A model generated the notes under the pieces. The model made no database searches and had not been told where the DNA came from. It worked only from the letters and a program-made list of their open reading frames with translations. Positions 46,606 through 54,389 of a DNA stretch of 64,000 nucleotides are shown in pieces. Origin of the DNA: Myxococcota bacterium. GTDB lineage: Bacteria; Myxococcota_A; UBA9160; UBA6930. Made by a program: the position numbers and the translations under genes. The stretch is taken from assembly GCA_028277885.1 (NCBI GenBank), contig JANQFK010000023.1, forward strand, positions 62,001-126,000, given 5' to 3'. Numbering within the stretch: position 1 is the first letter of the stretch; every line of letters starts with the position of its first letter.

Positions 46606-47988
46606 TCAGAGTCGCTCTCGGATCCATACCGTCTTCAGGTTGGTGAACTCCCGGAGCCCCTCGGCGCCGAGCTCGCGCCCGTAGCCCGAGCGACCGATGC
46701 CGCCGAAGGGCAGGCGCGGATCGCTCTTCACCACGCCGTTCACGAAGACCGAGCCCGCCTCGAGCCTCGGCACCAGGGCCTCGGCGCGCTCCGCGTCGCC
46801 GCTCCAGACGCTGGCGCCGAGCCCGTAGTCGGTGTCGTTGGCCAGCGCGACGGCCTCCTCGACGGAGCCGGCGCGCAGCACGGCGGCCACGGGACCGAAG
46901 GTCTCCTCGCAGCCGGCGGCCTGGTCCGGGGTCACGCGGTCGAGCAGGGTGGGGGGGAAGAAGAAGCCCACGCCCTCGGGCCGCTTGCCGCCGAGCACGA
47001 GGCGGGCGCCTGCCGCGAGGCTGCGCTCGACCTGGGACTCGAGGGCGTCGCGCAGGTCCGCCCGGGCCAGCGGCCCCACGTCCACCGAGCGGTCGAGCCC
47101 CGGGCCCACCCGCAGCGCGGCGAGCTCGGCGCGCAGGGCCTCCACGAAGGCGTCGGCCACGGGCTCCATCACCACGAAGCGCTTCGCGGCGATGCAGCTC
47201 TGGCCGGAGTTGAGGGTGCGCGACACGCAGGCCTGGCGGGCCGCGGCGGCGGGGTCGGCGTCGTCGAGCACCACGAAGGGGTCGCTGCCGCCGAGCTCGA
47301 GCACGCTCTTCTTGAGCGCCGCGCCGGCGCGGGCGGCGACGTCGGCGCCCGCGCGCTCGCTCCCCGTGAGGGTCACGGCGCGCACCGCCGGGTGGGCGAT
47401 CAGGGCCGCCACGCGCTCCCGCGCCACGAGGAGGTTCTGGAACGTTCCCTCCGGCGCGCCGGCCCGGGCGAGCAGGGACTCGATGGCCTCGGCACAGCCG
47501 GGCACGTTCTCGGCGTGCTTCAGCAGGCCCACGTTGCCCGCCATCAGCGCCGGCGCGGCGAAGCGGAACACCTGCCAGTAGGGGAAGTTCCACGGCATCA
47601 CGGCCAGCACCGCGCCGAGCGGGTCGTGGCGCACGCCGCTGCGGTCGGCGTCGCTCTCGAGGGAGCGCGGGGCGAGCAGGGCCTCGGCGCTCTCGGCGTA
47701 GAAGTCGCAGCCCACGGCACACTTCTCGATCTCGGCCTCGGCCTCGGCCTGGGCGATGGGCTTGCCCATCTCGCGCACCATGCGCCGGGCGTGCCCGTCC
47801 CGCTCTGCGCGCAGCAGCTCCCCGGCGCGGCGCAGCACCGCGGCGCGCTCGACGAAGGAGGTCTCCCGCCAGGCCGCGAAGCCGCGGGCCGCGCGCTCGA
47901 GCCGGGCGGTCACCTCGGGCTCGGGGTGCTCGTCGTAGCGCGCGAAGCACTCCTCGGTCGCCGGGTCGAGGGAGCGGAACGGGCTCAT
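46606..47988 (-). CDS. Aldehyde dehydrogenase (succinate-semialdehyde dehydrogenase-like)
   Basis: VMPWNFPYWQVFRFAAPALMAGN, LELGGSDPFVVLDDAD, NSGQSCIAAKRFVV. Confidence 0.93.
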   Translation of the reverse strand: MSPFRSLDPATEECFARYDEHPEPEVTARLERAARGFAAWRETSFVERAAVLRRAGELLRAERDGHARRMVREMGKPIAQAEAEAEIEKCAVGCDFYAESAEALLAPRSLESDADRSGVRHDPLGAVLAVMPWNFPYWQVFRFAAPALMAGNVGLLKHAENVPGCAEAIESLLARAGAPEGTFQNLLVARERVAALIAHPAVRAVTLTGSERAGADVAARAGAALKKSVLELGGSDPFVVLDDADPAAAARQACVSRTLNSGQSCIAAKRFVVMEPVADAFVEALRAELAALRVGPGLDRSVDVGPLARADLRDALESQVERSLAAGARLVLGGKRPEGVGFFFPPTLLDRVTPDQAAGCEETFGPVAAVLRAGSVEEAVALANDTDYGLGASVWSGDAERAEALVPRLEAGSVFVNGVVKSDPRLPFGGIGRSGYGRELGAEGLREFTNLKTVWIRERL

Positions 47989-48009
47989 GGGCACCTCCTG
48001 CCCCCATGC

Positions 48010-48075
48010 CAGGAGGCCGACCCAGGATGGGTCGGCTTCCGCCGCAAAGCGAGCCCGGAGGGCTCGCCCAGCCAG
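48010..48075 (+). repeat. Dispersed double-hairpin repeat, copy E
   Basis: AGGAGGCCGACCCAGGATGGGTCGGCTTCCGCCGCAAAGCGAGCCCGGAGGGCTCGCCCAGCCAG; nearly identical to copy D but in a divergent intergenic region. Confidence 0.85.
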
Positions 48076-48215
48076 CGCCGGCCGCGCAACTCCCGGATCC
48101 GGCAGGGGTTCCAATCGGGGCCCGGTGCGACCGGCCCGCGCGTTCGAATCCCGGAACGCGAAGGGCGGTCGAACCTCCAGGCCCCCGGGGCGGGTGCCCG
48201 AGGCGGGGCCGGGTA

Positions 48216-48239
48216 GTGTTGGAGGAGCGTCGTCAACAC
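48216..48239. promoter_or_regulatory. Inverted repeat GTGTTG-N12-CAACAC, candidate operator
   Basis: Perfect 6-bp arms in the intergenic region ~58 bp upstream of the GTG start at 48297. Confidence 0.35.
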
Positions 48240-48296
48240 CGCATCGTTGGGTGTGGGGCGCTGGGGGACGACGCGTCGGTAGGAGGAGGGCTCGGC

Positions 48297-49418
48297 GTGG
48301 CCGACCAGGAAGACGGAAGCATCGCCTATCCCCAGGTGTTCACCCTCCACTGGGAGGGCCCGGCGGCCGCCGAGGTCCCGGTGGAGGCCGAGCTCGGAGA
48401 GGGCCGGGGGCCCGACGAGGACCCCGACGTGAGCGCGGTCCAGCGCACCGAGCGCGGCCAGGCGCTCTGGGAGCAGATCCGCCGCGAGGCCGAGCGCCGG
48501 GGCGACGCCGACCTCTGGCGCCGCAAGCTCTCCGCCTACGCCTGGGTGAAGCTCGAGGCCCGGGGCACCGCCGGCGACTACGCGCGCCGCTTCGAGGTCA
48601 ACCACGCCACGGTCCGGACCTGGATCAGCGACGTCGCGAAGCTCGCCTACCAGGTCGGCTACCGGCTCCACGAGGATCGGCTGCTGCTGGTGGGCGACGC
48701 GCCCGAGGGGCTGCGGCAGCTGCGCGAGCTGGTGAACCACGACGCCGCCTCCAGCGAGGCCTGGCACTGCCTGCGCGCGGTGGAGGCCGAGTTCCGCGGC
48801 GAGGACGCCTACTTCCATCTGAACGAGGGCCACGTGCTGCGGGCCCGGCGCTGCCTGCGCGAGTCCGACGAGACGCTCAAGGAGGGCCTCGCCATCGCGG
48901 AGGCGCGGCGCATCCGCTCGCTGCTCTGGAACGCCCGGGGCCAGACCTTCTGGGACTGCGAGCCCGAGTCGAGCCACCCGCTTCCCGACCACCTGGAGCG
49001 CGCCGAGAAGGCCTTCCGGCGCGCCGCGATCCTGGACCAGTCCACCTACTTCCCGTTCGTGAACCTCGCCCAGCTGGCGGTGGACGGCGGGGACCTGCGC
49101 CGTGCCGAGTACTGGATCGGCGAGCTCTCGGCGGCGCGAAAGGCGATGGAAGAGCCCATGCGAGACGATCTGGCGCGCTACCTGGACCAGGCGGAGTGGA
49201 GCGGCGCAGTGGCCGAGGAGCGCTTCTGGAAGGGCGGGCCGCTGCGCTGGCTCCGGGAGGCGGCCGGCAAGGGGGTGCTCGTGCTGGCGGCGCTGCTGCT
49301 GCTGGCCTGGACGCTCACCGCCCCCCCGGCGAGTGCCCACCCCGACCCGGGCGTCGAGCCCGTCGTGGCCCACGGCGGCCCGCGCGGCAACGCCAAGGGC
49401 GGCGCCGGCGGCAACTGA
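48297..49418 (+). CDS. Predicted membrane-anchored HTH/TPR-type regulator of unknown family
   Basis: GTG start; GTAGDYARRFEVNHATVRTWISDVAKLAYQVGYRL resembles an HTH; helical repeat-like middle; single C-terminal TM VLVLAALLLLAWTLT. Confidence 0.55.
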   Translation: MADQEDGSIAYPQVFTLHWEGPAAAEVPVEAELGEGRGPDEDPDVSAVQRTERGQALWEQIRREAERRGDADLWRRKLSAYAWVKLEARGTAGDYARRFEVNHATVRTWISDVAKLAYQVGYRLHEDRLLLVGDAPEGLRQLRELVNHDAASSEAWHCLRAVEAEFRGEDAYFHLNEGHVLRARRCLRESDETLKEGLAIAEARRIRSLLWNARGQTFWDCEPESSHPLPDHLERAEKAFRRAAILDQSTYFPFVNLAQLAVDGGDLRRAEYWIGELSAARKAMEEPMRDDLARYLDQAEWSGAVAEERFWKGGPLRWLREAAGKGVLVLAALLLLAWTLTAPPASAHPDPGVEPVVAHGGPRGNAKGGAGGN

Positions 49419-49615
49419 GCGCCGCCGCTCCGCGCGGCATCCCGCACCCACCCGACGCCCGGGCACTCGCCCGGGCGTCGCGCGTTTCGGGCCCCTGCCG
49501 CTCGGCTTCCCCCGGCCCGCGTCCGCCTGTTGGGCGGCGCGCTCCGACGCCACGTCGTGGGGTGAAGGCCGGTGCCGGCGGAGGAGGAGCCGGGCTGCGC
49601 CACGGAGGAGTGCCG

Positions 49616-50137
49616 ATGTCGGGTCGAGACGCCGCAAGCGTGCGGGCTTCGAACGGGGGGAGGTCCGCGCGAGCGTTGCGACGTCACGCGCGCAGGGTCG
49701 CGGTCGCTGCGGCGGCCGCGGCCCTCTGCGCGGGCACGGCCTGCGCGGGGTCGCGGGGGCCGGGGCCGATCGCGCCCGGCGCGCTCGCTGCCGAGGTGGA
49801 CGCGGCCCACGGCCTCTACGCCTCGGGCGAGTACGAGCTGGCGGCCCGGCGCTTCGGCTTCGCGTCCACCGAGGCGCGCCGGGCGGGGGACCGCGACCTC
49901 GAGCGCCGCACCAAGGCGGCCGAGTGCACCGCCTGGCTGAGGGCCCAGCGGATCGCGCGCTTCGCGACCTGCACCGACCGCCTCGAGGGCCTCCAGCGCC
50001 GGGCGCGCAGCTCGGACCCCGGCGTCAACACGCTGATCGCGCTCGGCGCCATCGCGGGGGGCCGCCCCGCACCGCCGCTGCGCATCCCGGGCGAGGTGCG
50101 TGAGGTGCTGCGCGCGGCCGCCGGAGAGGAGCGATGA
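49616..50137 (+). CDS. Putative lipoprotein with TPR-like segment
   Basis: AAALCAGTACAG lipobox-like region; AHGLYASGEYELAARRFGFASTEARRAGD; ATGA overlap with next gene. Confidence 0.6.
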   Translation: MSGRDAASVRASNGGRSARALRRHARRVAVAAAAAALCAGTACAGSRGPGPIAPGALAAEVDAAHGLYASGEYELAARRFGFASTEARRAGDRDLERRTKAAECTAWLRAQRIARFATCTDRLEGLQRRARSSDPGVNTLIALGAIAGGRPAPPLRIPGEVREVLRAAAGEER

Positions 50138-51048
50138 TGCGCTGGATCGTCTCGACGCTGGTCGGAGTGGCCCTGGCCGCGGCTGGAACGGCGGCCGCCG
50201 CAGCCCCGCGCGAGCGCGCCATTCAACAGATTCCCGAGCTCATGGGCCGCATCCTCGAGTCCCAGGAGGCGATTCGCGAGCAGGAGTCGAAGCTGGTGCC
50301 GCGCATCGAGCGCTGGAACGGCCAGCTCGAGCGGGCCCGGGGCAAGATCGAGTCGGCCAGCTCCGAGGACGAGGCCGCGACCGCGCTGGTCGACTACGTG
50401 GAGGCCTACGCGGAGCGGCTCGAGGAGCAGCAGGCCGGCCTCGACGCCATCCGGCCCTCGATCGTGCGCATGCGGGCCGACGCCCGGCAGCTGATCGACG
50501 CCGCCGAGTCGATGGCCGGCCCGCGGGAGACGCCCGAGGATCGGCGCAGCTTCTTCCAGGACCACTACCAGGGGGTCGCCTCGGCGACGGGTGAGCTCGC
50601 CAGCCGCCTCCAGCGCGAGGAGGAGGCGGCCACCGCGGGCGCGGTGCTCCACGCCAGCTGGGCGTCCCACGCGGCCCTCGACGTTCCCATCGAGGAGCTG
50701 GGCCCGGAGGGCGCGATGGCGTTCGCGCGCAAGGTCGAGGGGCTCTACGCCCGCTACCAGGCGCGCTCGGGCCAGCTGCGCTCGGAGCGCCAGGCCGTGC
50801 GCCGGCTCCTCGACGTGCTGATCGAGCGCCAGCTCGCGCGGCGCCTCGACACGCTCTTCGAGGGCGGCGACTCGATCGGGCTCGGAGCCCTGCTCGCGGG
50901 GGCCGGGAGCTCCCAGGACTGGCAGGACCTGGGCGGCCTGGTGCGCCGCACCCTCGGGCTTCCCGCCGGGGCGGGAGGCGGCCTCCAGCGCGAGACCGCC
51001 TCCCTCGACCGGCTCGATTTCTTCGCCAGCGGCGAGCACCGGGAGTAG
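50134..51048 (+). CDS. Secreted coiled-coil protein of unknown function
   Basis: Signal peptide MMRWIVSTLVGVALAAAGTAAAA, long charged helices. Confidence 0.7.
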   Translation: MMRWIVSTLVGVALAAAGTAAAAAPRERAIQQIPELMGRILESQEAIREQESKLVPRIERWNGQLERARGKIESASSEDEAATALVDYVEAYAERLEEQQAGLDAIRPSIVRMRADARQLIDAAESMAGPRETPEDRRSFFQDHYQGVASATGELASRLQREEEAATAGAVLHASWASHAALDVPIEELGPEGAMAFARKVEGLYARYQARSGQLRSERQAVRRLLDVLIERQLARRLDTLFEGGDSIGLGALLAGAGSSQDWQDLGGLVRRTLGLPAGAGGGLQRETASLDRLDFFASGEHRE

Positions 51049-51053
51049 CAACG

Positions 51054-51524
51054 ATGAGAAGGCACTCGAAGTCCTGGACGGCTCCGCGGCTCGGCCTCGC
51101 CCTCGCCCTGGCGGGCCTGACGCTGGGTCTGGTGGCCCCCGCGGCCGCGAAGGAGAGCGAGTCCTGCCGGCAGTGGCGCGGCGAGCACCGCGGCTACGAG
51201 GTCGAGGTGGTGCGCCTCTACCTCACGGGCGCCACCCAGCGCGCCCTCGACGAGGCGGTGTTCGAGCTGCTCCAGCGCGAGGCGTACCTCACCTCCTGCG
51301 AGCAGAGCGTGCGCGCCGCGCGGGTCGACCTGGTGGGCTGGCGCCTGGTGGGACGCGTGCCCGAGGAGTACCCGAGCGCCGTGGTGGAGTCGCTGCTGGC
51401 CCGGGCGGGCTTCGACGTCAGCCTGGACGCGCTGCTCTCCGGCGCCGTCGGAGTCGCGTACCGGCCGGCCCCGCCCGCGCGCACCCGGGGCCCGCGGGCC
51501 CGCGACCTCCGTGCTGCGCGCTAG
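51054..51524 (+). CDS. Small secreted protein of unknown function
   Basis: Signal peptide LGLALALAGLTLGLVAPAAA, two Cys residues (ESCRQW, TSCEQS). Confidence 0.65.
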   Translation: MRRHSKSWTAPRLGLALALAGLTLGLVAPAAAKESESCRQWRGEHRGYEVEVVRLYLTGATQRALDEAVFELLQREAYLTSCEQSVRAARVDLVGWRLVGRVPEEYPSAVVESLLARAGFDVSLDALLSGAVGVAYRPAPPARTRGPRARDLRAAR

Positions 51525-52002
51525 CGCGATGGGGTGCGCGCTCGGCGCGCTCCTCGCGGCGCCACTGGTGCTCGCCGGGAGCGGCGGGCCCGGCCTCGCC
51601 GCGCTGCCCGCCGCCGCCGTCGCGGGCTTGGTGGCCGCCGTGGACTCGGTGGGCTGGGTGCTGGTGCCGCAGGTCGTGCTCGCCGTGGCGGTGATCGGGC
51701 TCGCCCTCGAGCAGCTCGCCTCGCGGGTCGCCGGCTTCGGCGCGGCCCCCACCCCGGCGTGGCTGCCGCCCGCCGTGGAGTCGGCGCTGCTGCTGGGCCT
51801 GCTCGGAACGATCAGCGGCATGGTGACGGGCTTCGTCGAGCTCTCGCCCGAGGCCCTCGAGCCCGGCCCGCTGGTGCAGTCCCTGGGCCGGGCGCTGCGC
51901 AGCAGCTTCGTGGGCTTCGGGATCGCGCTGATCGGCGTGTGGACCCAGGCTCCCACCACGCACGCGACCGCCGCCACAGCCGCCGACGGGGCCCCCGCGT
52001 GA
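51511..52002 (+). CDS. ExbB/TolQ/MotA-like proton channel subunit (short)
   Basis: ESALLLGLLGTISGMVTGFVELSPEALEPGPLVQSLGRALRSSFVGFGIALIGV matches ExbB TM2-TM3 signature. Confidence 0.65.
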   Translation: MLRASAMGCALGALLAAPLVLAGSGGPGLAALPAAAVAGLVAAVDSVGWVLVPQVVLAVAVIGLALEQLASRVAGFGAAPTPAWLPPAVESALLLGLLGTISGMVTGFVELSPEALEPGPLVQSLGRALRSSFVGFGIALIGVWTQAPTTHATAATAADGAPA

Positions 52003-52402
52003 GCACTCCCTCCATGCTCGGCTCCGGCATCTACTTCATCGACGTGCTGGCGTGCCTGCTGTTCTGCCTGGCCCTGGCGCTGGTGGGCGCGCGCTTCGGA
52101 CGTGAGCAGTCCGTGGTGATCGACCTGCCCGGGGCCGAGGCGGCGGCCGCCAGCGGGGCGGACCTCTCCGGCACCTCGCTCCAGGTGAGCACCCGCGACG
52201 GACGCACCGAGATCCGCCTCGACGACGAGCGCGTCGCCCTCGAGGAGCTGGGAGCCCGGCTGCGCGAGGCGCCCCCGCCCTCCCTGGTGGTGCGCGCCGA
52301 GGATTCGGACCTCGCCCGCGTGATCGCCATCGCCCACGCGGCGGGGGTCCACGACATCGAGCTCGCCTACGAGGTGGCGCCGAGCCCGCAGGGCCGGCCG
52401 TG
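51999..52402 (+). CDS. ExbD/TolR-like protein
   Basis: GIYFIDVLACLLFCLALALVG TM with Asp, compact periplasmic domain ending DLARVIAIAHAAGVHDIELAYE; overlaps neighbours. Confidence 0.65.
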
Positions 52403-52981
52403 ATCCGGGCCACCCTCGTGCTGATGGCCGTGGTGCTGGCGGGCGTGGGCGCGGTGCTGTGGACCGCGCGGAACCTCGATCCGCTGCGCGTGGTCGAGCG
52501 CATCGCGCCGGCCCGGGTCCACACCGTGGACCTGAGCGGGTCCGGCGCGTTCCCGCGCGGGCGGCCCGAGGACGAGGCGCCGCCGGTCGAGATCGAGGAG
52601 CGGGCCGCGCCCCCGGCGGCCGCCGCCGCGAGCCCGGTGCCCACCCGGACCGCGCCCCCCGCGTCGCCCGTCCGGCGGCAGCCCGAGCCGGTGCCGGAGC
52701 GGGAGCCGGGTTCGCACGCGGGCTCCGAGCCGGAGCTCCAGACTCGCGACCTGTCGCCGCGGCGCGAGCTGCGCGAGGCGGCCGATCCGGCGTCTCTTGC
52801 CGAGGCCGCGCCGGGGGCCCCGCTGCAGGAGCCCGCCGGTGGGTCCTCGGCCGCGAGCGACGCGACCGCCGCCGTCGCCGAGGTGCCCCTCGCGCTGGAG
52901 CCGCGCCTGGCTCCCGACGAGTCGGCGGCGCTGATCCGCCGCATGCTGGCGCTCTACGAGCGGGCGGGAGAGCCGCGGTGA
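52400..52981 (+). CDS. Single-TM proline-rich TonB-like protein
   Basis: N-terminal TM LVLMAVVLAGVGAVLW then long Pro/Ala/Glu-rich periplasmic region. Confidence 0.5.
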   Translation: MIRATLVLMAVVLAGVGAVLWTARNLDPLRVVERIAPARVHTVDLSGSGAFPRGRPEDEAPPVEIEERAAPPAAAAASPVPTRTAPPASPVRRQPEPVPEREPGSHAGSEPELQTRDLSPRRELREAADPASLAEAAPGAPLQEPAGGSSAASDATAAVAEVPLALEPRLAPDESAALIRRMLALYERAGEPR

Positions 52982-53787
52982 GGCGCCGGGCCTGGCTCGT
53001 GTGGCTGTCGCGCGGCGTGGTGGCGCTCTGGATCGGCGCCTACCTGGCGTCGCAGGTGGGGCCCGCCGCGCCGGTCGAGGCGACGGAGGTGGCCGAGAGC
53101 GCCGCGCGCGTGCAGCCGCGGCCCCTCGAGCCGCCCCGCCGGCCGCCCGAGCCTCGCGAGGCGAAGACCGCGAAGCCCGCGGCCCCGCCCGAGCCGAGCG
53201 CCGAGCCCGAGCCGACCCCGGAGCCCGGCCCGAAGCCCGCCCGGCTGGGCGCCGCCGAGGTGGAGGAGGGCGACCGCATCCTCGCGGGTGGCGGCGACTT
53301 CCCGGTGCTGAGCTGCACCTACGAGGACTTCCCGAGCTTCGACCACTACGCCCGCGCGATGGCGGCGCTGGGCGCGCGCTTCGTGGTGGTGCGCCAGCGG
53401 CGCATCGTGGCCGCCATCGACCCCGCGAGCGGCCGCTTCGAGGAGGCGCGGGTGGACGCCGGCTTCTCTCCCCGCGCCCGGGACTACACGGGGGAGCCCG
53501 CCCTCGCCCCGCTGGCCCGCGCCGCCCGCGAGCGCTTCGGTGGAGGCGCCGTGGTGATGATGCTGGTGCCCCGGACCATCGACGCGGGGCTCTTCGGAGG
53601 GATCTCCCGCGCCCTCGCCGGGCGCGGCGAAGCCCACCAGGCCTATCGCGAGATCCGCGGCCGCTACCAGCGCGCCCCCGGCGGAGGGGTGCGCCTGCGC
53701 GTGGACCGCGGAACCCGCCTGGACGGCTCGGAGGTGGAGATGGACCTGCTCTTCGAGCTCGCCGGGCTCGCGGACCGCTCGGCGTGA
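52978..53787 (+). CDS. Single-TM proline-rich protein with C-terminal globular domain of unknown family
   Basis: GTG start overlapping previous stop; TM WLVWLSRGVVALWIGAYL; PEPSAEPEPTPEPGPKP linker; conserved-looking domain FPVLSCTYEDFPSFDHYARAMAALG. Confidence 0.6.
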   Translation: MRRRAWLVWLSRGVVALWIGAYLASQVGPAAPVEATEVAESAARVQPRPLEPPRRPPEPREAKTAKPAAPPEPSAEPEPTPEPGPKPARLGAAEVEEGDRILAGGGDFPVLSCTYEDFPSFDHYARAMAALGARFVVVRQRRIVAAIDPASGRFEEARVDAGFSPRARDYTGEPALAPLARAARERFGGGAVVMMLVPRTIDAGLFGGISRALAGRGEAHQAYREIRGRYQRAPGGGVRLRVDRGTRLDGSEVEMDLLFELAGLADRSA

Positions 53788-54389
53788 GGCGGGCCGGCCT
53801 CGCGGCGGGCCTCGTCGTCGCGCTGCTCGGGAGCGCGCCGCTCGTGGCCCGGGCCGACGAGGGCATCGCGCGTCGCCTCCACGCGCTGCGCGTGCTGGCT
53901 CCGCGCGACGGCGAGGCGTCGGCCGCGCTGCCCGAGGGACCCGCGGCGTCCCACGCCGACTGCGCGAGCGGCGCCTGGTGGGAGGCGAGCGCCTACGCGG
54001 TGCGGGCCCGCACCCGCCAGGCGATCCAGGACGCCGCGCTGCGCTTCGCCGTGGACGAGAGCCTGATCCGCAGCGTGATCCGCCACGAGAGCGCCTACGA
54101 GATCCGCGCCGTCTCCCACAAGGGCGCCATGGGTCTGATGCAGCTGATGCCCGCCACGGCCCGGGAGCTCGGCGTGGCCTGTGCGTTCGATCCGCGGGAG
54201 AACGTGCTCGGCGGAACCCGCTACCTGCGCCAGCTCTACGACCGGCTCGGCAGCTGGCCGCGCGCCGTGGCGGCCTACCACGCGGGTCCGAGCCGGGTCG
54301 AGCGCGGCCGCATCCCGGGCGAGACCCGCACCTACGTGCGACGGGTGATCACCACCTGGCGCCCGCACCAGGACTACGCGCTCGACTGA
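53784..54389 (+). CDS. SLT-family lytic transglycosylase
   Basis: VDESLIRSVIRHESAYEIRAVSHKGAMGLMQLMPATARELGV catalytic Glu and GLMQLMP; AYHAGPSRV; GTG start overlapping previous stop. Confidence 0.88.
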   Translation: MRRAGLAAGLVVALLGSAPLVARADEGIARRLHALRVLAPRDGEASAALPEGPAASHADCASGAWWEASAYAVRARTRQAIQDAALRFAVDESLIRSVIRHESAYEIRAVSHKGAMGLMQLMPATARELGVACAFDPRENVLGGTRYLRQLYDRLGSWPRAVAAYHAGPSRVERGRIPGETRTYVRRVITTWRPHQDYALD

